From an uncultured Bacteroidales bacterium (lineage in GTDB: Bacteria > Bacteroidota > Bacteroidia > Bacteroidales > Paludibacteraceae): DNA of 64,000 nucleotides. Location of the stretch: assembly GCA_947164985.1 (NCBI GenBank), contig CAMUYI010000002.1:124001-188000 (forward strand), read 5' to 3'. The position numbers were made by a program, and so were the translations under genes. Positions 42,334 through 51,400 of the stretch are shown piece after piece (position 1 is the stretch's first letter; each line of letters opens with the position of its first letter). Below the pieces are notes generated by a model that was given only the letters and a program-made list of their open reading frames with translations, was not told the origin of the DNA and ran no database searches.

Positions 42334-43563
42334 GTGCGTGCAGAAATAATTACCATAGGAGACGAATTGTTGATCGGTCAAGTGGTCGATACCAATTCTG
42401 CTTGGATAGCCGAACAACTCAATGCATATGGCATTGAATTATACCAGATTACGTCTGTTCACGATAGCCGTGAGCACATCATTGCGGCGCTGGATGAAGC
42501 TTTCCATCGTGCTGACATCGTGCTCACTACCGGCGGACTTGGACCGACCAAAGATGATATCACCAAGCATGTGTTGTGCGAGTATTTCGATACGCACCTT
42601 ATTGAAGATTCACGTGTACGCGCGCATGTAGAAAAACTCTACAAAGATCGTCCGGACGTACTGAATCGCCTTACCGCTACGCAATGGCTCGTACCGGCTA
42701 ATGCGGAGATCCTCGAGAATCGGGTAGGCTCTGCACCTCTTATGGTCTTCCATAAAGACCAAAAGATCTTGGCTTCTATGCCCGGTGTACCTTATGAGAT
42801 GAAGATTGCGATGGAAGAACAGATCCTTCCATACATCGGTCGCACGACGGCTAATATCCTTCATAAAATAGTACAGGTCACCGGAATAGCGGAATCGTCC
42901 TTGGCTATCCTCTTGGACGAATATGAGGCATCCATGCCTTCTTCTCTGCATCTCGCCTACCTTCCTAAAGACGGTGTCATTCGCTTGCGCCTTTCTTCGT
43001 ACGGCGAGTTGTCGGAAAGCGAAATGCAGCATTGGTTTGATCGACTCAAAGATCTCACCAAAGACTACCTTCTCACCGATACGGATGAACCACTTGAGGT
43101 CATTGTTGGTCGTTTGCTCAAAGCCCAAGGCGCAACGATCTCCACGGCGGAGTCCTGTACCGGTGGTAAATTAGGGGTGCTGCTTAACAAACATCCTGGC
43201 AGTTCTGCTTTCTATAATGGCACCGTGGTCAGCTATGCAACCTCTGTCAAAGAACAAGTCTTGAGCGTTCCTGCCGAATTAATAAAAAAGCATACAGTAG
43301 TAAGCGAAGAGGTGGCGCGCGCGATGGCGGAGGGTGTTCGTAAACTACTTAACACAGATTTTAGTATTGCTACTACCGGCATCGCCAGTGCAACCGGAGG
43401 CTATACAAAGGACCAAGTAGGTACCGTTTGGATCGCATGGGCGACACCAAAGGGCACCTGTGCCGAGTGTTTCCATCTTGGTAAACTACGGGATCAGATC
43501 ACAGATCGTGCCTGCATCAAAGCCCTCGTAGGATTAATAAAAATCATAAATCATAAATCATAA
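42334..43563 (+). CDS. cinA: CinA: damage/competence-inducible protein with NMN deamidase domain
   Basis: Pyridine-nucleotide recycling enzyme, 409 aa. The N-terminal MoCF-like domain begins AEIITIGDELLIGQVVDTNSAWIAEQLN and has TTGGLGPTKDDITK; the C-terminal PncC domain has STAESCTGGKLGVLLNKHPGSS and TTGIASATGGYTKDQVGTVWIAW. The start is a GTG; the N-terminal family pattern (M-K/R-A-E-I-I) shows that it is right. The last residues (INHKS) and the stop come from a heptamer array. Confidence 0.95.
   Translation: MRAEIITIGDELLIGQVVDTNSAWIAEQLNAYGIELYQITSVHDSREHIIAALDEAFHRADIVLTTGGLGPTKDDITKHVLCEYFDTHLIEDSRVRAHVEKLYKDRPDVLNRLTATQWLVPANAEILENRVGSAPLMVFHKDQKILASMPGVPYEMKIAMEEQILPYIGRTTANILHKIVQVTGIAESSLAILLDEYEASMPSSLHLAYLPKDGVIRLRLSSYGELSESEMQHWFDRLKDLTKDYLLTDTDEPLEVIVGRLLKAQGATISTAESCTGGKLGVLLNKHPGSSAFYNGTVVSYATSVKEQVLSVPAELIKKHTVVSEEVARAMAEGVRKLLNTDFSIATTGIASATGGYTKDQVGTVWIAWATPKGTCAECFHLGKLRDQITDRACIKALVGLIKIINHKS
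43541..43561. repeat. Heptamer array, AAATCAT type
   Basis: Three perfect units encode the CinA C-terminus; a degenerate fourth (AAACTTG) carries the TTG start of the next gene. Confidence 0.88.
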
Positions 43564-43565
43564 AC

Positions 43566-44750
43566 TTGAAATTATTTTTATACATATTATTTGCTGTCTT
43601 GTTACCTGCGACGATCAATACGCAGGAAGGGGAAGAGTATGGCCCGACGCTGACGATCGATGACAACTCCCTCTATTTTGTAGGACTCAACCGTTCGGAG
43701 ACCAATGTATCGGAAGATATCTTCGTTTCGCGCCGCGATCCCAAGACAGGCGAGTGGAGTGCTGCACGTATCGTACCCGGATTAAGCAATCCCTACCGCA
43801 ATGAAGCGCCTACCTCTATCTCCGGAGACGGCAGATTGATGCTGCTCTTTGTCGAAGGTCGTATGTGCTTCTCCCAACGCGGACCACAAGGATGGACCGA
43901 ACCGCAACCCCTTCCTCGATACCTGCAGTTAGGTAACTGGCAAGCGGATGCACAGATTGTGGCGGATGGTTCTGCGCTGCTCTTTGCCGCCAATTATCCG
44001 GCAGAAGGAGAAGAGCGACCAAGTCTAAATATCTTCGTTTCCGAACGGGATGAACAAGGTAGATGGGGACAACCGTACTCCATTGGTGCTGTCGTCAACA
44101 CCACGGGTATGGAACGTTCGCCGTTCCTGCATCCCGATATGAAGACACTCTATTTCTCTTCCGATCGTCCCGGTACGAACGGTGAACTCGATGTGTGGGT
44201 CACACGACGGCTTGCGGATACTTGTTGGAACTGTTGGTCGGAGCCGGAGAACCTGGGACCGGACATCAATACTAACGGACGGGATTGCTGGTATAAGGTC
44301 TCCACGGACGGTAAGAACGCGTATTATGCGCAGAAGAACGGACGCAGACATGATATCTACTGCGTTACGCTGCCTGAAGATAAACGACCGGAAACCGTTA
44401 CAGTCTTAACCGCAAATACTTCCGTGGCGATCAATAATCTCCTCTTTGAGACTGGAAAAGATATCATCATGCCGGCATCCTTGCCTGAACTCAAACGTAT
44501 CGCTACTTATGTGGCTACCTACGGTTATAAGGTGCGCTTGGCAGGACATACGGATAATATAGGTCAACCCGAAGCTAATAAAGCGCTTTCCCAGGCACGT
44601 GCGGAGGCGGTAAGAAACCAACTCATTGCCTATGGTGTAGCTCCCGAAGCTATCAAAGCATATGGTTATGGAGACCTTCAACCCGTCGCTTCCAACGATA
44701 CCGAGGAAGGACGACAACTTAATCGACGTGTAGAAATAACAATCTATTAA
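43566..44750 (+). CDS. OmpA-family protein with beta-propeller-like domain
   Basis: A 394-residue exported protein. The start is TTG, giving a signal peptide (MKLFLYILFAVLLPATINT). Residues 25-285 have PD40/WD40-like repeats (GPTLTIDDNSLYFVGLNR, SISGDGRLMLLF, ERSPFLHPDMKTLYFSSDRPG). The C-terminal OmpA domain binds peptidoglycan: NNLLFETGKDIIMPASLPELKRIATYV, LAGHTDNIGQPEANKALSQARAEAVRNQL, YGYGDLQPVASNDTEEGRQLNRRVEI. Such proteins link outer membrane and cell wall; some relatives belong to the gliding/T9SS apparatus (PorE-like), but this one lacks the TPR part. Confidence 0.9.
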   Translation: MKLFLYILFAVLLPATINTQEGEEYGPTLTIDDNSLYFVGLNRSETNVSEDIFVSRRDPKTGEWSAARIVPGLSNPYRNEAPTSISGDGRLMLLFVEGRMCFSQRGPQGWTEPQPLPRYLQLGNWQADAQIVADGSALLFAANYPAEGEERPSLNIFVSERDEQGRWGQPYSIGAVVNTTGMERSPFLHPDMKTLYFSSDRPGTNGELDVWVTRRLADTCWNCWSEPENLGPDINTNGRDCWYKVSTDGKNAYYAQKNGRRHDIYCVTLPEDKRPETVTVLTANTSVAINNLLFETGKDIIMPASLPELKRIATYVATYGYKVRLAGHTDNIGQPEANKALSQARAEAVRNQLIAYGVAPEAIKAYGYGDLQPVASNDTEEGRQLNRRVEITIY

Positions 44751-44751
44751 T

Positions 44752-46290
44752 ATGAAAGATAAAAGATGTATGATGAAAGGATTTGTCCTGTTGATTTTCC
44801 TTTCAATTTTCAATTTTCAATTTTCAATTAGCATGGCCCAAGACCGTATTATGGTCATTGCTGATCCGCATGTCTATCCGCAAGCGCTTATCGCGCAGGA
44901 TACGGCTTCCTTCAACGCCTATATGAAAGGGCAGCGCAAGATGGTAGATCTGAGTGAACCGATCTGGCATGCACTCATTGATACGGCATTGGCTAAACAG
45001 CCCTCATTGGTGCTTATCCCCGGTGACCTCACCCGTGACGGTGAGGCACAGAGTCATGCGATCGTCAAAGCCGGTCTTGACACACTCCGTGCACATGGTA
45101 TCAAATCCCTGGTCATTCCGGGTAACCATGACCTGCCGGGGGCTAATTGGGAATCGCTCTATTTTGGTGCGAACGATGTGTATGTGAAAGACCCTAACTC
45201 TCATTCGTACGCAACACAGCCCCTTCAGGGGCTGACCGTCATCGGTATAGACGGTTCGGATGGCAATGCAGGTACAGGCAAACTATCCGCATCGACACTC
45301 GCTTGGATACTTGCACAAGCCGATGAAGCGGTGGCACAGGGACGAACAATCATCGCGATGTGTCACTGGCAACTCATTGAGCATTTCGATAAACAAGGAG
45401 AATTGGAGAGTTCCTGCCGCTTGGCAAATGCAGATGCGATACGAGATAGCCTCATGACGCATGGAATACATTTTGTCCTCACTGGTCATTTCCATGTCAA
45501 CGGTGGTACCACCTATCGCAATGAGCAGACCTTGGACAGCCTCGTGGAGATTTCTACCGGTTCGCCGATCACCTATCCTTGCCCGTACCGCTGGCTCACG
45601 TTCTCGGAAGATAAATCGACGATGACCGTGCAGACCGATTTCCTCATGGCCGTGGATACCATCGCGGATCTCTATACCTATAGTCGTAACTGGATGACAG
45701 AGCATGCACAGAACATGATCCCGGCGTTGGCACTCCGTGCTTGGAACAAAGTGGAGAACAACTGGGATAAGGTAGAATCTGCATTGAGTAAAATTTTTAT
45801 GGGTTGGATGTCGGGATACCTCTATGCGGCTCTTCCGCAGACGGATGAGGAGAAGATCGACCTGGTACAACGTCATTTCGGTAATGCAGCCATCAACCTC
45901 TATCTCTTCCATTCCGAAGCCAATGAAAACGAACGACCTGAACTGGGGCAAGCGTTGGCAGACTCAGTTTATGCCGGCATGGACGGAATGATGGGGGAGG
46001 TGTTTGCAGATTTTGATGAAATGATTCCTATCTTCAATGTGCTGGCCAAAAGTATGGCGGAGGAACCCGTTCAATCGCTTGTGGAGGATAAGACGCAATG
46101 GAAGTCTAAACTATACGCAGACGTCACAGACGATCTGCATCCTACCTTGGTCATCAATGCGCCGCAGATCTTCACCGGTATCGACAATGACCACTCACCA
46201 ATGACCAATTACAAATTCCTCAAAAACGGTCAACTCTACATCCAAGTAGGCGACATCCTCTATACGATCGACGGAAGAGTAGTACGTTAA
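44752..46290 (+). CDS. Exported metallophosphoesterase with T9SS-like C-terminal tail
   Basis: A 512-residue calcineurin-like phosphoesterase. Motifs: ADPH (residue about 37), PGDLTRDG, IPGNHD, MCHWQ and LTGHFHVNGG give the five metal-binding blocks. The N-terminus is a signal peptide whose hydrophobic end ([11 protein letters not shown]) is written by a heptamer array; its start region is also 7-bp periodic (44753-44780). The C-terminus (FLKNGQLYIQVGDILYTIDG) resembles the short T9SS sorting tails seen in the DUF4465 protein. Another array encodes IDNDHSPMTNY just before the tail. Substrate unknown. Confidence 0.88.
   Translation: MKDKRCMMKGFVLLIFLSIFNFQFSISMAQDRIMVIADPHVYPQALIAQDTASFNAYMKGQRKMVDLSEPIWHALIDTALAKQPSLVLIPGDLTRDGEAQSHAIVKAGLDTLRAHGIKSLVIPGNHDLPGANWESLYFGANDVYVKDPNSHSYATQPLQGLTVIGIDGSDGNAGTGKLSASTLAWILAQADEAVAQGRTIIAMCHWQLIEHFDKQGELESSCRLANADAIRDSLMTHGIHFVLTGHFHVNGGTTYRNEQTLDSLVEISTGSPITYPCPYRWLTFSEDKSTMTVQTDFLMAVDTIADLYTYSRNWMTEHAQNMIPALALRAWNKVENNWDKVESALSKIFMGWMSGYLYAALPQTDEEKIDLVQRHFGNAAINLYLFHSEANENERPELGQALADSVYAGMDGMMGEVFADFDEMIPIFNVLAKSMAEEPVQSLVEDKTQWKSKLYADVTDDLHPTLVINAPQIFTGIDNDHSPMTNYKFLKNGQLYIQVGDILYTIDGRVVR
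44804..44831. repeat. Heptamer array, CAATTTT type, in a signal peptide
   Basis: Three CAATTTT units and CAATTAG encode FNFQFSIS within the phosphoesterase signal peptide. Confidence 0.92.
46185..46212. repeat. Heptamer array, CAATGAC/CAATTAC type, in coding sequence
   Basis: Four units in frame at the junction of the phosphoesterase body and its C-terminal tail. Confidence 0.75.
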
Positions 46291-46311
46291 AAGTGCAAAT
46301 TCATCCTAATT

Positions 46312-47706
46312 ATGGTACACGATTTATACGTCTTAATGATCACGGCAGGCATCGTTAGTCTGCTCTTTAAGTTGCTCAAGCAACCGGTTGTGTTAGGCTA
46401 TATTGTAGCCGGAGTATTGGTCGGTCCAAACCTCTTCGGTGGAAATTGGGTGGACCCTGAGAACGTCGAAGCATGGGGTAACATTGGTGTACTCTTCGTG
46501 CTTTTCTGTATCGGCCTGGAATTTCGTCTGAAGAACTTGCTCTCCAGCGGTAAGACAGCCATCGTCGGAGCAGCCACCATCATCGTCGGCATGTTAGTGC
46601 TCGGCTATGGCGTAGGACGCTTTTCCTTATTGGATAACATGAACTCGCTCTTCTTGGCGGCCATGCTATGTATGTCCAGTACCACCATCGTGATGAAAGC
46701 CATTGACGAGGCCGGACTCAGTAAAGCACGCTTCGTCAGAGGAGCCACCAGTATCCTTATCATTGAGGATATAGTAGCCGTTATACTCTTGGTTTTGCTC
46801 TCCAGTATCGCTGTGAAAAATAGTTTCGAAGGCGTGATGTTGCTCGAGAAAGTAGGCGTTTTGGTAGTTACCTTGGTCATTTGGTTTGTCGTTGGTATTC
46901 TCGTCATTCCTACCTTGATTCGTAAGGTGCGTCCGTACCTGAACGACGAGACGCTCATCATCCTCTCTTTAGGCCTGTGCTTAGGTATGGTGCTTACCGC
47001 CGAAGAAGCCGGTTTCAGTAGCGCACTCGGTGCCTTCGTCATGGGTATGGTGCTGGCGGAGACACTCGAGTCGCACCGTATTGAGAAACTCATGGCGCCG
47101 CTCAAGAATGTGTTCGCCGCTATCTTCTTCGTTTCCGTAGGTATGATGATCAATCCCGCATCGTTGGCTACCTATTGGTCATCGATCCTGTTCGTGGCTG
47201 TAGTCATCATCGTAGGTATGATCGTTTTCGGAACCTTAGGTTGTTGGTGGGGGGGAGAAACGCTCAAAGACGCCATGATGACCGGTTTCTCGTTCGTGCA
47301 GATCGGTGAGTTCTCGTTCATCATCGCCGCTTTGGGTACGAAACTCAACGTGACCGATGCCGCTATCTATCCCATCATCGTCGCTGCCAGTGTGCTCACT
47401 ACTTTCCTTACCCCCTATATCATGAAGGCCGCGGTGCCTTGTTATGAGGCGCTATATAAGCATGCTTCGCCTAAACTGAAAGAGAAAATCGACCTCCGTG
47501 AACAGGAAGTGGCACAAGCCGAACAAGCTGCATGTGGCTCGGCGGAAGATACGTTCCGGACGCATGCCGGTAAAGTCAAACATGCAGTGCGCCGCACGGT
47601 CATCACTAAGCGCGTTGTGGATCTTTTCTTCACCAATATGAGTGAGAACGATACGCCGAATCATGATTCGCAAACACCCAAAGATGAGAGCCATGAAACG
47701 CATTAA
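46312..47706 (+). CDS. CPA2-type cation:proton antiporter
   Basis: A 464-residue Na+(K+)/H+ antiporter of the KefB/GerN type, about 12 membrane segments. Visible: KQPVVLGYIVAGVLVGPNLFGG (residues 21-42), IGVLFVLFCIGLEF, SSTTIVMKAIDEAGL, and MTGFSFVQIGEFSFIIAALG. No RCK/TrkA_N domain follows; the C-terminus is a short soluble tail (from about 390) rich in Lys, Glu and His. Ion specificity cannot be read from the sequence. Confidence 0.92.
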   Translation: MVHDLYVLMITAGIVSLLFKLLKQPVVLGYIVAGVLVGPNLFGGNWVDPENVEAWGNIGVLFVLFCIGLEFRLKNLLSSGKTAIVGAATIIVGMLVLGYGVGRFSLLDNMNSLFLAAMLCMSSTTIVMKAIDEAGLSKARFVRGATSILIIEDIVAVILLVLLSSIAVKNSFEGVMLLEKVGVLVVTLVIWFVVGILVIPTLIRKVRPYLNDETLIILSLGLCLGMVLTAEEAGFSSALGAFVMGMVLAETLESHRIEKLMAPLKNVFAAIFFVSVGMMINPASLATYWSSILFVAVVIIVGMIVFGTLGCWWGGETLKDAMMTGFSFVQIGEFSFIIAALGTKLNVTDAAIYPIIVAASVLTTFLTPYIMKAAVPCYEALYKHASPKLKEKIDLREQEVAQAEQAACGSAEDTFRTHAGKVKHAVRRTVITKRVVDLFFTNMSENDTPNHDSQTPKDESHETH

Positions 47707-48442
47707 TCTGTTGATTCTTACTACCTTGTGCTGCGCCTTTGTCATGGCACAGGAAGTAGATTCAATAGCGGATACAACTGCCGTTCAGCTTCCTGTGTGG
47801 AAGCAGAAACTATATTGCGGCTACAACTTTGATATATATTTCCATCATGACTCGAAGGCCAATACGAAAGAGAACGGATGGTCAATTACGGTAGAGCCGG
47901 AGATAGGATGGAAACTCAAAGAGCGTGTCTATCTCGGCATGCGTGTAGGCGGCTCGTATCAAGATATGTATTCTACCTATACCTATTACGATATGATGGC
48001 GGACAAAAACTATACCGAGGACCTGCGGGTTATGCGGGGTGTATGGGAGGTGACGCCCTATGTGCGCTATCGGCTAAAGACTATGTTCAATGACAAAGTA
48101 GCCATATGGCTCGAGGCGCATCTATACACCGGTATGGAGTTTCCGCGTGTCTTGAACGGAAATGTCAATGGCACCGACTATGATGGACTGAAATATAATG
48201 TCACCTATGGGGCGCAGGTATCGCCGGTGATCACCTATCAGTTTAGCCGCAAGAGTACGTTCCAGGTCTTCTTCTCCATAATGAGTTTCGGTTATAGCGG
48301 AACGACACGCATCTATGCTGATAAGCCCAACGAATATACCAATGACCTTATCATTTTCTCCGGTAAACTCCGTAACTTGGTAGCTAACCAGTTCACTCCC
48401 GGTTTATATGGATTGAAGTTTGGTATTCAAAAGAATTTTTAA
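47693..48442 (+). CDS. Predicted outer-membrane beta-barrel protein
   Basis: I place the start at the ATG at 47693 (249 aa), giving the signal peptide MKRINLLILTTLCCAFVMA; the frame is open 51 nt further upstream. The mature part has alternating aromatic strands (WSITVEPEIGWKLKERVYLGMRVGG, WEVTPYVRYRLKTMF, VAIWLEAHLYTGMEF) and ends in a strand with C-terminal Phe (YGLKFGIQKNF), typical of small barrels inserted by BamA. It overlaps the antiporter by 14 nt and the TamB/Omp85 ORF by 23 nt, so all three are probably in one operon. Confidence 0.8.
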   Translation: MKRINLLILTTLCCAFVMAQEVDSIADTTAVQLPVWKQKLYCGYNFDIYFHHDSKANTKENGWSITVEPEIGWKLKERVYLGMRVGGSYQDMYSTYTYYDMMADKNYTEDLRVMRGVWEVTPYVRYRLKTMFNDKVAIWLEAHLYTGMEFPRVLNGNVNGTDYDGLKYNVTYGAQVSPVITYQFSRKSTFQVFFSIMSFGYSGTTRIYADKPNEYTNDLIIFSGKLRNLVANQFTPGLYGLKFGIQKNF

Positions 48443-51400
48443 TATTACCTTAGGAGTCCTGCTGGGCTTGATTCTACTGCTGCTATTGGCGGTGGTAGGG
48501 GTTGTCGTAACTCCTGCCGCACGTCAGGCAATCTTGAAGAAAGGGGTGGCAATCGCCAACGAGAAGACGGACTATGATATCGACCTTGGCAGGATCTATC
48601 TCTCGCCCTTCCATCATTCGCCTAAGGTGCTTTACCAAGCCTACAAAGGTGAAGCGGACCTGCCCCTTTATATCGAGATAGACAGCCTATTCATCGGTCA
48701 TCGCGGACAAGACACGCTGGTCTATACCCGTGCCCTCCGCCTGAAAGCGACAGCGAAGACAGCAAATCTTCAATCTCCAATTTTCAATCTTCAATTTCCA
48801 ATCGTAGTGGATACACTACGTCTGGAATCCACCACCTTCCATTCCGACTCCCTCATCGCGCCGGTAGGCATCGATGTTGTGACGAAAGAGTTAGCTCTCT
48901 CTAGCCCGGAGATCTGCATTGCCGAAGGCCGGTATCCCTTGCACGGCTTGCGTATCAATGATGCCGACATTGCTATCGATCTGCGGAACTCGGCGCCTGA
49001 TACCACGGCACAAGACACAACGCCGCTACGCATGGCGTACGACGTAACGGATGGCGTGATGCATAATGTGCATTTCCGTCTCACGCCATTAGGCATGGAT
49101 ATTCGAACGAAGGATTTGTCTACTAACGTCTTGGCGGACGTAGGCGGTAACTGTTACGATGCCAAGCAATTGAACGTAGGCGGGTTTACCTTCGATCTGG
49201 GAGCCCTTCATCTGCCTTTCGATACCATCTACGGCAATGCATGTGTCAATCTTGTTACCGGTCTTATCACCAGTGACGGACTTCATGCCCGTTCGGATGA
49301 GATAGGTGCGACAGCTGACCTCTCCGCTACGCAGATGAACCTCGAGACCATGCAGGTCAAAGTGGTAGGAGATGCCAACTATCAAGGCAGTCAGGCGTAT
49401 CTGCAAGCATCCTACGATATCAACAAGGAGGCCTACGATGCCATCGTCCATATCGATCGCGTCAACCTATCACCATTCACCAATAATCTCCCGCCGATCT
49501 CCATCGCAGGAGACCTCGAAGCGAAGGGGCGGGGTATTAACCCGAAAAAGCCCTTGCGTTCGCACGTCAAGTTACGTCTCGACGAAGCCATATACGGTTC
49601 GTACGACCTGTCCCATACTACCTTTGAAGGATCGACCGACAGTGTCACCTCGCTCGTCCTCGCCGTACCCGGACTTGACGCCAATATCCAGTCACCGATG
49701 CCGCTCTTCCCGCTCATCGATCGGATACTACCGCTTGTTGCCACTGTCAGCGATTCAATGATTCTGCATAACTTAACCTCGTTAGAAGATCTCTCCGTAC
49801 TTGATACCATCCGTCGACAGATACCGGCTCTCCGTGCCGACATCGCCTTACGCAGAGGTAGCCCCATCCAAGCCATCATAGATAGTACCGGAGTGGATTT
49901 TCAGGAAGTGTCGCTATCTTTGCGTTCCGATTCTCAGCAGACAGACATTCATCTTTCACCTTTTGCCTTCCATCTCCCTGACTCGATGCGCTTGCCGGAA
50001 ATCCAAGCTGCTTTGGCGTTAAACATGACAGAAGGGCAGACACAGGCTGCTTTGGAGGCTAATACGCACCTCACGGATGGCGCCATGAGTTTCTATGACC
50101 TATGTACCGACGCGAAGCTCCGGTTGGACATAAAACGTGAAGGGCGTGAACTGCACGGAAACGGACAATTAAAACTCGATAGCATCATATATCAGAATAA
50201 GGACCTGGGCGATCATGATATCAACATGCAGATCGATCCTTCGTCCCTGTACACCAATGCTTTGCGTGCATATATCAATTTGGATGATGTACCGCTTGAA
50301 TTGGTCAAGAGTCTTGTGACGCTGGAGGATATTGACCTGAACGGTGCCGTACGTGCCTCGGCTACGATAGACGGCTTGCCATATAAGACCGATATATCTG
50401 CTGAAGTGAAACCGCTTGACGTTCGCGCCAAATACAAGCCTTACGACATAGACCTTAGTTTGGGTGAGACGCCCATCGTCATGCATCATAATCATGTGGA
50501 CCTCAATGGTTTACCTATCTATGCGGCAGACAGTACTTTCCTTACGCTGACCGGAGGACTTGACCTCGATAGCATGCGACTCGATATCACGCTGGCTGCC
50601 GATAGTTTTGCGCCGATCAAATTGCCGCAAGGCGGACCTTTACCTGTTTATGGCGACCTGGCTACCGACATCCGGGGACGTGTTACCGGACCACTGGATA
50701 GCATCCTCGCGGATGTCGATGTGACCATCCTGCCTACGACCGATATCACGTATCCCATCGATAGGAAGAACCTCGCCCAAGTCAAACCGCACGGTACGGT
50801 TAACGTGCAATACGGAACGGCAGACGGTGCCCTTAATTTCGGAGGACGACTCAACGTTGATGACGGCTTCATCCGTTATTCGCCCAAGGCCTATCCGATC
50901 ATGCCTTTCCATGTCGATTCCGGCAGCCACGTGCTCTTCCATGGCCCCTTGGGACAGACCCAACTCAATGTCTCGGCCTCGCAACAGGTGAAAGCTGATG
51001 TGCAGTCCGGTGACGATGAGACAAGACGTGTCGATTTCACAACCGGTGTACGGGTCAATGGCGAACTGGATTCGATAGGCTTGAGCAGCATCGGTTTCTT
51101 CCTCGAAGCACCGGACGATGAGGAGATAACACGCGAATTGGCATCCGTGGACGAAGAGACACGCGAAGGACTTGCAGCTACGTTGCTCGCTACCGGCATG
51201 TATGTAGGCGAGAGCAACGAGGCTGCCCAACGTTCCGGATACGCCCTTTCCTCTATCATTAACAGCCGTATCAATGCTGCCATGGCGAACTCCAAGATGG
51301 GTAAGTTTGTCGATATTGATCTTAGTAGCGGACAGAGTCAGCATGCATCCGGCAAGACAAACGATATGAATATATCCATCAGCAAGTCTTTCTTCAAAGA

